Source: Muricea muricata | Lineage: Eukaryota > Cnidaria > Anthozoa > Malacalcyonacea > Plexauridae | Length of the DNA stretch: 64,000 nucleotides | Direction: 5' to 3' | Assembly: GCA_963855995.1 (NCBI GenBank) | Contig: OY979718.1 | Coordinates: forward strand, 21,940,282-22,004,281 | Shown here: piece after piece, positions 21,379 through 33,439 of the stretch | How the letters are laid out: the number at the start of each line of letters is the position of its first letter | Numbering within the stretch: the stretch's first letter is position 1 | Notes under the pieces: model-generated | What the model was told of the DNA's origin: nothing | The model's input: the letters and a program-made list of their open reading frames with translations, nothing else | Databases searched by the model: none | Translations under genes and position numbers: made by a program

Positions 21379-21804
21379 TTACATTTTATCAACTACCTTT
21401 CGAAGGTGTTTTCTTTTTTCTGGTTCTTTGACGACTGCGTCGTGGGGTTTGATTGGAAAGTTGTTTTTGTCGTTGAATTGGGTGATTGATTCTAATTTGA
21501 GATCTGCGTTTGTGTTGAAGCGTATGTTTTCGAATTTAATAGGATTTATTTCTTCGTCGCTCTCGTCGAAAAAAGTTGTGTTGGGTGTGAGTTTTACGTA
21601 GATCGTGTTTTGGTTTTTTCCGCAGAAAATTTTTGATAATTAAATTTTGGTTTCTGTGATAAAATTTTGTAATTTCTGTTTTGTGCTTTCTTCAAGGACT
21701 AAGGACATTGATAGCGTGTTGAATTTTTCATTTATTTTTACTCTGTAAGAATAACATTTTTCATTGTTGTTTAAAGGTTTTGGAGTTGAAAGTTTGAATG
21801 ACAT
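21379..21804 (-). pseudogene. Unknown protein of the element with a single in-frame stop
   Basis: From ATG at 21804 a frame of 141 codons runs to TAA at 21379, interrupted only once, by TAA about 54 codons in. The N-terminal part reads MSFKLSTPKPLNNNEKCYS and the rest is polar, rich in K, N, D, E and T, including FFDESDEEINPIKFENIRF and a basic end (KEPEKRKHLRKVVDKM). There are no frameshifts, in contrast to its neighbours. It reads in the same direction as the fibre and begins about 530 bp upstream of it. The composition would fit a nucleic-acid-associated or regulatory protein, but no family was recognised. Confidence 0.5.
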
Positions 21805-21932
21805 ATGCTTATTTATTATACAGTATGTTATTTTTTTTTGTTGATTTTTTTTTGTTAAAAATTTTCTTGGAAAAATGAATGAAATGAAAAATTGCGTTAT
21901 AAGCGGCGTCTTTCTATTACTTCGATCAGACG

Positions 21933-22282
21933 ACCAGTCGAATAGTCGATCGATCAGTCGACCAGTCGATCGATCAGTTGACCAGTCGATCGATCAGTCG
22001 ACCAGTCAGTCGATCAGTCGACCAGTCGATCGATCGGCGACCAGTCAGTCGATCAGTCGATCGATCAGGCTACCAGTCGATCGATCATTCGACCAGTCGA
22101 TCGATCAGTCAACCAGTCGAACGATCAGGTGACCAGTCGATCGATCATGCGACCAGTTGACCGATCAGGCGACCAGTCAGTCGATCAGTCAACCAGTCGA
22201 TCAATCATGCAGGTGACCAGTCTATCGATCAGTCAACCAGTCGATTGGTCAGTTGACCAGTCGATCGATCAGGCGACCAGTT
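21933..22282. repeat. 20-bp minisatellite, about 17 copies
   Basis: The unit is AGTCGATCGATCAGTCGACC with substitutions and two or three length variants. Because the unit is rich in self-complementary TCGATCGA and GTCGAC it is dense in local palindromes. Open frames with (S)RSIDQ-type repeats across it are a by-product of the repeat and are not genes. Confidence 0.95.
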
Positions 22283-22640
22283 TTAAATCTTTATTGCCTC
22301 CAATTTCTGAAGAGTAATTACAAAATTACGCTAATTATATGAATTTAAAACAAAAATATATATACGAGTGTGACTGAATTAATTACCTAAAGCATAACTA
22401 CTACAATTGAAAAAGTTGTATTCCTAAAACTTATTGAGACAAAGTCTGCAAATTCCAGCAATAACTGCATCCATGTGTCATATTTGCGCATAATGTCCTG
22501 CTGTAAATGTCCTACAAAATATACTGCTATATAATTGGCATGATGTCATTAATCCATTCCCAAAGTTCTTCTCTTGGTTGACTGCTGCCCCTACAGTGTT
22601 AACAGTGCATGTTCTATAGGATTTACATAGTCATTACTGC
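22283..22640. other. No gene seen
   Basis: AT-rich sequence between the minisatellite and the LINE fragment. Confidence 0.4.
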
Positions 22641-23890
22641 ATATATTCAACTGATTTCTATACGTTTCTGATTTCCTTTAATTTTAAAAGAACCGCATAG
22701 TAATCTCAACACATCTTTCATTCTTCGACACGGAATTCCATAGCTCATTAATATAACTCGACCCAGAAAGTACAGTTTACGTTTGTCTGTTTCAGCCTCA
22801 ATTGATAACAGATCTAGAATTCTGCGAGAAGCAGATCCAGATGTTCCAGACAGAAACCTCTGCATAACAAGCACCGTAATGTTTTGTACTTTTTCTAATT
22901 CGGATACAGCATATCGCTTTAAATGCCAGATTTCAAAGCCATACAACATTTTTGGAATGCCAATTCGTTTCCATAAATCTGCTGCAATTACAGGATTTAG
23001 CCTCCATATCGAGCGCCCATTCTCATTACGACAATTCCCGCTTCTCCTCCACTTGAAACAGCTTTGGTAACAAATGGGGAAGAATCCCCATTTTTAAATT
23101 AATTTGTAATTTGAAGATTACACCAGCTTTCTTTTTCTACGATATTTTGTGAGCCAAGTTTCCAGTTTCTGGTATTCTTGTTTACACCACGCTCTTAATT
23201 GTTTTCCTCAAAAGTTAGAACTATCGATTTCGATGAATTAAATTTAAATCTTCACTTGATATTATATTCCCAAGTACATTCTAACATTCTATCAAGGCCA
23301 GATTTCATCCTTGACAACATAGTCAAGTCATCGGTGAATATAGGTGATCCAAAATACGTACCATTAATGAAGACTCCAATCTTTGTATTGTTGTGTTCCC
23401 CTATGAGGTCATTTATAAACACTAAGAAGAGCCATGGTGAAAGAACACCGCCTTATCTCGTCCCTTGTTTAACCTCATATATCCGAGATGATTTGCCCTC
23501 CTCGACAACAAACTCTTTCATGTTTATATACCAGTCACGTATAAGCCGCCACGTCTGACCAGTTATACCAATATTGTAGTATAGTAGTGTAGCATTCCGT
23601 TGTCCACATAGTGTCCCAAAGGCTAAGTAAACCTTATCGTTATGTTCACAACACTGACAACAGAGATTAATAACTTCAGCTATCACGAAACAAGACGTGA
23701 GTGCATCCTGTTGTTTTTTATAGCCACCCTGTAAGAGATGAGGGTGACAGTTTGGCTGTTTTTGTAATCGTGATAGTACAATACGCTCTAGTACTTTACT
23801 AATTGAAGACAGTAAGCTGATTCCGCTAGGGTCATCAAACGTAATTTGTTTTACAAGATTCTCAATCGATAAAAATTCTCGGTAAAATGA
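22640..23890 (-). pseudogene. LINE reverse transcriptase, broken
   Basis: Read from 23890 leftward, frames give ISKVLERIVLSRLQ, then VYLAFGTL, then GVLSPWLFLVFINDL and FTDDLTML (the catalytic F/YxDD block), and after frameshifts LEKVQN and KLYFLGR of the C-terminal part. These are successive blocks of a non-LTR retrotransposon RT. Several stops and frameshifts interrupt it, and no endonuclease is attached. The FTDD motif replaces the more common FADD. Subfamily was not determined. Confidence 0.8.
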
Positions 23891-25050
23891 GATGAATAGA
23901 TGTCAGTCTCGTGAATTGTGACTTGATTGTTCTAGTAAAAATATCTTCGGATGCGTTTCGGAGGTGAATACATACTGAAGGATTACATATATTGAAAGAA
24001 ATCATTAGATCTCTTTCTAAATGAACGTGCTTTTGATCTGAGCAAACTATAATGTAGATGAAATGTGAAGCTGCTTTTTAAGACACCTGAATTGTGAAAC
24101 TGCTTTACACTCGGTGTTAAACGTGATCCGCACCCATCCCCTTACCACCCTCACCCTAGGGTTAGCTGTGATAGCTAGCCTGATGACAGACCCATACGTT
24201 TTGATGGGTAAAATTCGATTGGTCATCATATTAAGCGATAGAGTGAGCTCTTAGCCAAACCCCCTTAGAGTTAGTAAAGCTTGCGTTACCCGTATTAATT
24301 AGCGCCAACCTTACTCTGTGGTAACTATCTCTAATTAACCCTGACCTTAGGGTTAGCTAACTGTAACCCTTGGCAAACTTTGCCAGTTTTCAGGTACTTT
24401 ATTCATTACTACTTTATCATTATCTGTTGTCAAATTTCTAAATTAAATATTCCTTTTAAAGAGCCGTGCAGTGCGTAGATCTGTTTGTAAAGTTGTGCAC
24501 ACCTCCGCCCCCCCCCCCCCCCCAGTGGGGGGACTATTCATGATCATTTGCTCGGAATTCGTCGCGCGCTCATCGTATTTGCTCGTCGATGATCCGAAAA
24601 GTCAAATTCAAAAATTTTTCAATAGGGCGTACAGAAAGTCTTCAAGATATTTGCAGCTATCCTGTCTTGATTTCAAGGTAATATGCTATATTTTCTATCA
24701 GTAGTTGTAGAAGAGTATCTACATCTATGATATAAATGAAGTTCGTGGTCAATTAGGTTAAATTAAGCGAAATGTTTGAACGTAAAAAGTTCGTATTTTC
24801 ACACGTTCCAGCAAAAATTGTGTGTTTGTGAGCTTTATTAAATGATTATCTTGCTACATATGCGCAAATATTTTCCATTCCCATCTATTCAATCACATAA
24901 TTGACTCGACAGAACCACGTAATTTTACTTTATTAGTGGATTCTGATAATAAGAATTAGATCCCTACTTTTTTCTACCTAAATCAACCAAATGTATCCTG
25001 TTAAAGATAGGGTGGGTATGGTGTGCCAAGATCAAATTGTTCCACCCCAC
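23891..25050. other. No gene seen
   Basis: Contains CCCTAGGGTTAGCT-type short repeats (24150-24370) and a poly-C run of about 17 bases at 24508-24525. No exon recognised. Confidence 0.45.
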
Positions 25051-25059
25051 CCCTACTTG

Positions 25060-25275
25060 GTGCGAAAGTGGTTAAACCATGTCCTCCTCCTTAAACCTCT
25101 CAGGTTGCAAGTTTGATTCTCAGTAGGATCTCAATGTAAATCTCAATTAAAACCCTGTCCTTGTGAAAAGTGTAGTCAACGATCTGGAAAGAGCTGTGGT
25201 TTTCTCCAGGCACTCTGGTACTATGGGAGACTAGGGAGAGCAGTTATTTGTGTAAACTAATGTGGTGACCTTGCC
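25060..25275 (+). repeat. tRNA-derived SINE (Leu/Ser-like head)
   Basis: The A-box-like GCGAAAGTGGTTAAACC is at 25062-25078 and the B-box-like CAAGTTTGATTCTC at 25108-25121, followed by a non-tRNA body with GGTTTTCTCCAGGCACTC. The body resembles that at 38.5 kb (CTCCGGGTACTCC), so the two are probably related SINEs. Confidence 0.55.
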
Positions 25276-25280
25276 CTTAG

Positions 25281-25777
25281 GCCAATGGAACTGTTGATTC
25301 TGTTTACCGTCGGAGAATTTTCCAAATATAATGCGGGTTTTTTCATTCTTCATTATGTTCGAGAGTATCCATCTTCCGACAAAAATCCATATCAAACTGT
25401 GGTTATTTTACTACGAAATCCGTACTATGATCAGAAATCCTCTTTGGTGTGAAGCTTTAATTGCTTTAATTGTTAAATGATCCAATCTGCCACTGATTCA
25501 CTTGGCCCGCTATTGTCTCAGAATTTCAGCATGTTATTATTAAAGTATTTACTGCAAGGGTTTCCGAGTATGTACCGAGCCAAAATCGAGGATAGACTGT
25601 CTTTTACCGTGTTTTTATCACGAATTTGATGATTTTATGTATTTATCAAAGCTTCCTTACATAGAATTAAAAAGTATGACAAATAATGAAAGTATTTAAA
25701 AATGATGAAAAATTCATGCAGTAGTTTGAAGCACATGCGGGCGGTGGACGGTAAACAGAATCAACAGTTCCATTGGC
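25281..25777. mobile_element. Non-autonomous DNA transposon, 497 bp, with TSD CTTAG
   Basis: Terminal inverted repeats of about 31 bp begin GCCAATGGAACTGTTGATTC and end with the exact complement. Identical CTTAG flanks both ends (25276-25280 and 25778-25782). The interior is AT-rich with no transposase. Superfamily is undetermined. Confidence 0.8.
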
Positions 25778-25782
25778 CTTAG

Positions 25783-27500
25783 GACAAAGCTGACATTATA
25801 TGCTCCCTGTATGGAATGAAATTCAGATTGTCTGGTGAAATTTTAATTTACTTATCTTATGTTTTGATATTTTTAGATCTACATATTCAAAACATTGAAA
25901 GTTTCCTTAAAGCTAGTCTGACTGGTCATTCATATGAACACTGTTGATGAAAATTGCACAGGTCTTGATATTTTCATGTTTTTTATTTATAGTAAAATAG
26001 CACTTTATCTTTGAACTGAAGTAGTTCGAATATGTTCGTGTGAAAATTATTTTGTCATTGTGCAACAATTTGGACGTAATAATTTTGGAAATAGTAGTCT
26101 CATTCTCACCCAATTTGATCATCATTTTTTGTAACCACTTGTAATGGAAAATTACATGTTCTCAAAACAGTGATGAACTCTGTTTTGAGAAAGTTAAAAT
26201 CTTGTTCATTAATTTGAATCAGTGAAATGATCATATTTCTATTTATTTATTTTTTATTTATTTATTTACAAGCTTTGTCAAATCTGATCGGTGATCCCTA
26301 CAGAACTCATTGCTCCATTAACAGGGTACCTAATCTAATCTAATTTGATCTAATACTTATGCCTGCATGTGTATGAAATGAACACGCAAAAGGCTTTAAA
26401 ATGTTTACATCATTAAATTCTGGACCTAGCATCTTATTTGAACACTGAATCAATCATACCGTAGTTAATTGTAGACCTTTGAATTATTATAATAAAAAAT
26501 ATGTGATTATTATAATCGGAAATATATGATTATGCCACTTATGACAATTTGATACCTATTTGAAAAAATACTTTGCTTCAAAATTTCAGTTCTAAAGGGG
26601 ATTGAGGTGTTTTTTATCAGAAGCAAACATTATTCTGGCAAAATCCCAGTATACATTTATTGGTTAATTGTATAACCACAGAAATCTATTTCTGCTATAG
26701 CAGTAAAAAAATTATGATTTTTAATTAATTCAATGTAAAAGCATTTTGAAAACATTTATTTTGATTCTAGGTTAATGATCTCAATCTTCTTTTTCTCTTT
26801 TGACTTTGAGTGTTCGTTTAAAAAAAATAAAAAAAGGAAAGTTTATTTGAATGTTAATTTGTGATGAGTGCATAATTTGACTTTTATTAGATGCACTTTC
26901 ACAATGCATTGACATACACAAACCCTAAAACCTATTAACTGAATACTTTGTAATGTTCCATACCAACTTAAACTTTGAAGCAGATGTTCGGTGAATTTGG
27001 GTTTTTATATATCCGTTCATTTGAATCATTTCCCACTCATTTCTAACATGCAGTTGTTATGTTGTCTGGAGTGTTTAAAAAATTGTGAAATGTAATTATC
27101 TTCTTCATAATTCATGAGATCTGAAAAAGTCTTTTAGCATTTCAGGACAAGAACTCCCCTCCCCCACGTATAGTAATAATGACATGAGAAAACAGGGTAT
27201 ATACATACACTTTGAATGCTTACATGCATCCTGAAAAACTGGTCTACAACTGTTGGTGTTCCTGAAAGTTGTGGGTTTTCATGGGCACTAACATGACTTA
27301 TCGTAGGAAACCATTCTAATTGAAGCTGTTAGGAGGGGAAATTTTGAAAATTTAAAAACTACTGTTAAAACATCTCTTCGAAAAAATAAGTTGATGTATA
27401 AGTCATATGAAAATCTCAGCCAGCCGACAATTTAAGAAAATATAAAAAGAAACAAATTCCAAAGAATAGTGTGATCTTCAAAATATGAATAAAAACAAGA
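25783..27500. other. No gene seen apart from a LINE tail
   Basis: AT-rich. Contains the LINE tail at 26252-26340, listed separately. Confidence 0.4.
26252..26340 (-). repeat. LINE 3' end (second copy)
   Basis: About 85% match by eye to 12918-12999, again with (TTTA)n on the left, that is a (TAAA)n tail on the minus strand. Confidence 0.65.
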
Positions 27501-27514
27501 CAAGCAGTTGAAAC

Positions 27515-28110
27515 TGTAAATTTTCGACTTTATCTCGAAGTCATCATCAGACAGAATGAAACATGATACTTTACATACAGCATGTATACAGAGAAAGAGA
27601 GTAAGAGCACTGCGTCAACGGAAGCGAGAGATTATCTATGTTGGAGGAAATTTTATATTTACAAATAAAGGAGGAAATTTTATATTTATGAGGAAACATG
27701 GAAGAAATTTTATTTTTGAGAATAAACAAGCGCTGACCCAACTGGTAGGAAAGACAATGTACATGAGGGCTATGTAAAAAGTGAAAGTTCTTTGCTTGCT
27801 TTCAGTCCTGTGTTGAGGTGTGGATTGTTGTATTTAATAAGTAAAGCTTTGAGGAAAGCAAGGCTATTGTAAATGGTAGATTTAGTTAAGTGTAAGTTTC
27901 AAAAGTTACTGCAAACTAAGTTTTCAATGGGAGAATTAAGTAGAGAGAACTGGTGTTGTAGGTTGGCTTGTTATTGTGCGTGTTCACAGTTAGAAATGTT
28001 TTCCTATTGCACTGGTACAGAGTTGTGTTGCATGTTCATTTTCATGCAGCACACGAAGCTTTGAGGAAAGCAAGGATATTGTGATTGGTAGATTTGTTTA
28101 ATGGCGGTGT
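27515..28110. repeat. Local direct repeats
   Basis: GGAGGAAATTTTATATTTA occurs in tandem around 27645-27690 with a third diverged copy (GGAAGAAATTTTATTTTTG) at 27700. AAGCTTTGAGGAAAGCAAGG plus the next 25 bases occurs at about 27845 and again at about 28051. The open frame at 27556-27777 gives a (G)GNFIF repeat from the first set; its coding status is unproven. Confidence 0.6.
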
Positions 28111-28369
28111 TATAAAATTTTACAAACGCTACGTAGGCGATACAATTATTTTAATTAACCCTTCTGACATTTCTTCTGTTTTTCGGATGGTTTGATACCT
28201 TATTTAGATATTAAAGTGTCGGTTGATGTTACTGATATTCACCGCAAAGAAACTCACACTGGGTGATACCACATTTTTCAATCTTCGAATCTTTTTCTCG
28301 TAAAACGGCATGGGTTAAATCTCTATTTTGAAATAGATTGTTTTGGCACTTATTATCAAGAATGATCGA

Positions 28370-28910
28370 AAAAATGAGAAATTTAAAACTTCAGCACCGG
28401 GGGGGGGGGGGGGGCTCTGTCTTTTGCGGCAATTTAAATATGCCTTGCGTGCAAAACTTAAATGCTTAAAAGTAATTTTGACTGGGTAGATGAAAAATTT
28501 GTCGGGTGTTGTATTGCTGAACAAAATTTCAGAAAATTTGCTCGAGTCTAAGTTGTTAAAAACGCCGCCCGAACTTCCATATTTTTAGCAAAATTAGTTT
28601 TGGCATGTTTAATTTATGTATTTACTTAATTTGCATACGACTCCCAAGGGACATTTAATTAAAATTGGAACATTTCTTCAGAAAAACGATTCTAATTGAG
28701 AAAAATATACGTTTGCATGACGTTTTGAATGGCTTGAACTCTATCAAATTTCTTGAAATTTCGAACAGCAGTAAGACACCTAACATATTTTCTACTCACC
28801 AACTCAAAATTACTTTTAAGCATTTAAATTTTGCAAGCCAGCCATTTTTAATGTGTTTCAAAATACACACACCCCTGGGTTTGGAACATTTATATTTCAG
28901 AGTATTTTCA
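28370..28910. repeat. Inverted repeat with internal G run
   Basis: AACTTAAATGCTTAAAAGTA at about 28456 pairs with TACTTTTAAGCATTTAAATT near 28810, and the similarity extends over arms of about 100 bp or more. The left arm contains 17 consecutive G at about 28400; the right arm has CACCCCTGGG at the matching place. Confidence 0.75.
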
Positions 28911-28919
28911 TTTATTCTA

Positions 28920-31900
28920 CACCGTAAGTACCCAAGCAATGTATATTAATAAAAAACTTCATACTTCAAGCCGCTTCGCAAGGTTGAGAGCTGTTTCAAA
29001 ATTGTTTACTTTTTTATACACCCTGTAGTTATGTTTCAGCTTGTCCATGATTTTACCCATTTGGCCTCACAAGGGCTCTTTCCATGTGCTACCTTTCTTC
29101 ATTTAGAATTTTCGCATTTTGCATCAAAAGCAGTTGAAATTTTGCATGCATCACTGTATTACTAGTCTGTTTTGAATGAGCTAACTTTGGACTTGTCTCA
29201 TTATGGTTGGAAAAGCTCAGTGGGAGATACCACTTGTTGTAACTTCATTGTTGATTGTTCCAGAATTGTACCTAAAATGTTGAAAATGTGGAAACTGTGA
29301 CGAGATTCTTTGAAACTTGATTTTTGAAATACTGACCCAAAAAATGCACCAGACAAGAACACAGACAGTGACCAGCGACAGAATACAGTACACACAACTT
29401 ATAACAAGGAGAGACAAACAAGACACACAAAGCAGTCAGCATTTGCAAGCGGTTTCAAACTTGGAAGCAGCCTGGATAAAAAGTTAGCAAGCAGCCAAGC
29501 ACAGTGCAAGGTGCAGGCCAACCAATAGAAAACTCATTGCGAACAGGTGGAGATATGTATGGGAAGGTGAAGCCTACATTGTGAAACCCAGCTAGCAAGC
29601 AAGCATAGCAAACTGCCAACCCTACGAGGCAATTATTAGAACACATTCTATTGGTCAAATGTCCGCAAATTAGCCAAGCTGCATAAATGTGCATCTAATG
29701 AGCCCACATATAATTGATGATAACTTTTTTATTGCATAAACACATATATCAGAGACAAGCAATATATTTAATATTGCAATATATTTCGTCATTTTAATTA
29801 GTATCTTTACTAATAGAAATATCAATGAATTTTAATGAAATATAGCATAAAGGTCTACATGTATACAGTGGACGTGTAGTAATATGTACCTTATTTGTTT
29901 AGAATATTCGCATACCTGATACACGTACTTGTATGATAGGTGTTATTTTAATTTAACGCAAATAAAGTATTTATGATACATATAACATATGCTTATGATA
30001 CACATAAGATATGTGGGCGTTACTGTAGTTTATTTCATGGGTGAACACTTGTGGTTTAACACATGTGAAAAAATAACATCTTGTCTTCTGTCTTTTCTTC
30101 AAACGACGTTAGTTTTCCTTTTGAACAATCTCAGATCTCAATGCATTCTAGTAAAATCGACATGCCACCATCTTTTTTGCTATGGTAAATTCTTGTCGGA
30201 CAGGAGGGATGTGCATTCGCGCACAGACAGTACAAAGACCTGACTGGACTTTGCTTATCTTCTGCATTTTTATCCATTGTGATTTAGTCATTTCACATGC
30301 AAAATTATGACTTACAGTATTGTTACAATAACATATGGTTCATTTTATTTCTAACCAATAATATTCCTGAATTTTTAGACTATGCCTATATTGCAAGTTC
30401 CAGTGCTGTCAAGTGCCTTCAAAACAAACACTGGTGATGGAAAATATTTAAAAGGTCTATATTTTTCTAACTTGTTTAAGTATGAAATGATTTGAAAATT
30501 GTATGCTTACTTGTGACAAGTGGCAGTGCCAATTTAATGATCACAAAGAATGTGCAATGTCAGTATTAGTTGATTCAACATATTTATATTGTTGCTGGTA
30601 CCAGCTATAGATTTTGTCCCAATTAAAGAGAAACAAAATTTCATGCTGCCACAAGTCATGGGAAGACACATCTCATTTTCAAAACATTTTCCATTTGAAG
30701 CAAGACAAAAATGATAAACTGAGTTTGTTTTGAATGAAACATATTGCATCTTGTTGTATGGTAATGTGTTTCAGATGTTCAGTCTGGATTTTTCAGTCTG
30801 GATAAAGCTATTTCTTTAAATGTTTGTATGAATTTTAACTAAGCTCTTTGTGAGAACATGCATGTTCTACCTTTTATTTTCTTCGAAAGACTCAGCAATA
30901 ATATTTTACTGTAATGATACGAAAACCAAAACATCAAAGCATAACGGTTTGTCATTATTTGTCTTTGCCATATTACTGTGTTTGTCTTAGAAGATTGAGA
31001 TGGTTTTTTAAGAAACCAAAATATTTTATTATGATTTTGAATATTTTTGGTATTGTCTTTGTATGGTATTATGTACCTTTTCTGTGCTTACACAATTTAC
31101 ATTTCAGAACTTGTTTATCAAAGTGTACAAAAGAAAAAATATAATTTGGTTTACTTGATCTACCTTCTCAATCATCTTCTGTTTTATATGAATTTATACT
31201 GTTCAAAATGTTTATTTGAAAATCACAAAATCGATTCTTTAACTGCATATATATCCGACTAATGCTGTTGTAGGGATTCTTATGGCAAAACTAAGTAAAT
31301 CAAACCTGGTGATCTCTCCAGTGAATTGAAAAAAAACCCAAATTGTTTTGTATAATTTGTCATTTTGAAACTCTTTTACACACTAAACCATTTAGGCCTT
31401 TTATGCTACAAAATAATTCAAACATGCAAAAAACCAACAAACCTTGTGATTTTAACTAAACATTTTGAAGTGTTTAAACAAATATTTGCTAAAATTACTG
31501 GGAAAGTAGGACTTGTTTGAATTTGAGTTGAACTGAAGCAGCAAGACCTGATTTTGCATTGATGACAAAACTTGCCACACAATCAAAATAAAAGATCTTC
31601 TTAAGGAAGTGAGCAGTGTTGTAATGATTAGTCATAAAAAAATGAGCAACCAATCTATATCTGATTTACAAATGCGAGCTACTTGGAATATGAAAACGTA
31701 CCGGTATTTCAAAGTTTTAAAATTACAGCATATTTCCTTAATTGGTTTACGTTTTCGCTTTATACTGACTTATGCTTATGGAATTTTGTCTTGTTAGGCA
31801 ATTGAAATAAATGTTAAACATTAATCAGTTTGCTTCAGTTTAACTTTACTTTCAAAAGTTCCACTCTGCAACAGTGGGAATAATGATATAAGAAAACAGG

Positions 31901-33030
31901 TTTACATGGCTTTCGAACATGGTCTTTTCAACAAGTAAGTAAAGATAAATTTATACTTCAAATAAGTGCGTTTTTCACCTGACAACAATAATTTTTAGTC
32001 TAAATTGGGTCCGTGAATTCCCCAACAACCAACAATTGTTTTAAACATTTGATGTTTGAAATTTTGTAGCTTGATTCATTTAACATTTCAGTATAACTGG
32101 GTTATGTTTGTTCATTTGAGTAATTCAAATGGAAAAGACATTTCAGGGTTTAATAGTCCATGAGCATTTGAAAAAGGCTTGTCTTGTATAGAAAAGTAAT
32201 CTCATTGTATAAAAACCTAATAAAAATATCACTGTTACATTGATATTTAAAGACTTGTTCAGTCATAGCTAAAATATAATGGAAACGACATTTTGGAAGT
32301 AAAATTGTTGAGAGGTTTATTTGTAGAGCTTCATTTTTATTGAAAAATAGTCTTAGAACAAACAAAAATAAGAAATGAAATTTTTCAAACTAAAGTGCTT
32401 TTGTATCAACTTGATTAAGATATATGCTGTTTCAAGTAGACGTAAAATCCGTTAGATTTAGAAAACAACAAAGTAATTAGAACGTTTTCGACTGAAACGT
32501 CATCTACATTACAGTTTCGCTAAATCCAAGTTCGTTTATATATTTTGAATATAACATTGTCAACAACAACGTCATCTCCATCTGGGTTAAATTGTTGTCA
32601 GGTTAAAAACACCATGAGAGAATTATATGGCTTTAGGATTTTATAAAGATTCACTTGAAAAACAAACTCTCTTTTTACGTTAGAAACGATCTTTTTAAAA
32701 GTATTTTCATTGCAAGAAGTTTATAAAATAATGTCAAAATGTCAAGGCCCTTTAAAGATAAATATTTCAATTTTTGTGACACTTGCAAAAATTTAATTCG
32801 TGGGATTCACTCCAAAAGACAAGTCTTATTTTTAATAACATGAAGTTTCACTATAAATGTTTTATAAAGCATGTTTTGTTTGTCTTATATCATCTTAAAG
32901 CCATTTATTTTTTCTAATTGTGAAACAACTCTGTCATGTTTCTTCATCAAAGTTTGCACAGAGTTGTATCATTTATCTTGAAGTATAAACGTTTATCTTG
33001 AAAACTTGAATTAAAACCAAGTTCTTTAGC
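28920..33030. other. Long AT-rich stretch, no gene supported
   Basis: A minus frame at 29217-29426 begins with about 35 hydrophobic residues (MSCLSLLVISCVYC...) and could be a signal or membrane exon, but it has no partner exon. Other open frames are AT-derived. No repeat family was recognised. Confidence 0.45.
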
Positions 33031-33039
33031 ATTGTGTTG

Positions 33040-33098
33040 ATTCACTTGCGTTGATTCACTTGTGTTGATTCACTTGTGTTGATTCACTTGTGTTGAGC
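33040..33098. repeat. 14-bp tandem repeat, four copies
   Basis: GTTGATTCACTTGT is repeated four times with one substitution. Confidence 0.9.
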
Positions 33099-33318
33099 CC
33101 AATGTCAATTGTTTTCTTTCTGCCATGTTCTGTTTCCTTCTGTTGTTATTTGAATAAGTACAAGTTTGTGGTAGTTAATTCTTTTTATTGTTGTTCAAAT
33201 TGTAATCTCTACACATTCTTTTCAATAAATTGTTTACAAAATTTACATGTGACCCCTTTTTAATTAAAAATTCAATTCCCATGGGAATTGAGAAATTGAA
33301 TAAAAAAAATCCCCCTAC

Positions 33319-33428
33319 CCCGGCCAGCTCCCCAAGTGCTACTTCCACCTAAGTAGAAGTACTTATACATATAGTATAAGTACTTCTATTTAATTACAGT
33401 GGAAGTAGCACTCAGAGAGCTGGCCGGA
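33319..33428. repeat. Nested hairpin
   Basis: Outer arms CCGGCCAGCTC and GAGCTGGCCGG, next arms AGTGCTACTTCCAC and GTGGAAGTAGCACT, then an inner palindrome AGAAGTACTTATAC / GTATAAGTACTTCT. The whole can fold as one long interrupted stem. Confidence 0.9.
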
Positions 33429-33439
33429 GTAGCTGGCGA

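Larger units (their letters stand above)
15663..21804. mobile_element. Decayed Polinton-like or virophage-like endogenous element
   Basis: Nine genes lie in about 6.1 kb: two leftward, four rightward and three leftward, with capsid, packaging ATPase and fibre identified by motifs. Gene spacing is tight and there are no introns, unlike the host genes around it. No polymerase B, retrovirus-type integrase or protease was recognised, and no terminal inverted repeat was found. It is bounded by a LINE fragment (15.3 kb) and a minisatellite (21.93 kb). It could be an internal part of a larger element, or a complete small one. Confidence 0.6.

Noticed and set aside
21875..22317. Serine/arginine/aspartate repeat proteins
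   Set aside because: They come from the 20-bp minisatellite, which is open in several frames at once.
22647..22949. Independent gene at 22.6-22.9 kb
   Set aside because: It is the C-terminal part of the broken LINE reverse transcriptase.
24090..24375. Telomere-like GGGTTAG and CCCTAA motifs
   Set aside because: They are isolated and not in a tandem TTAGGG array.
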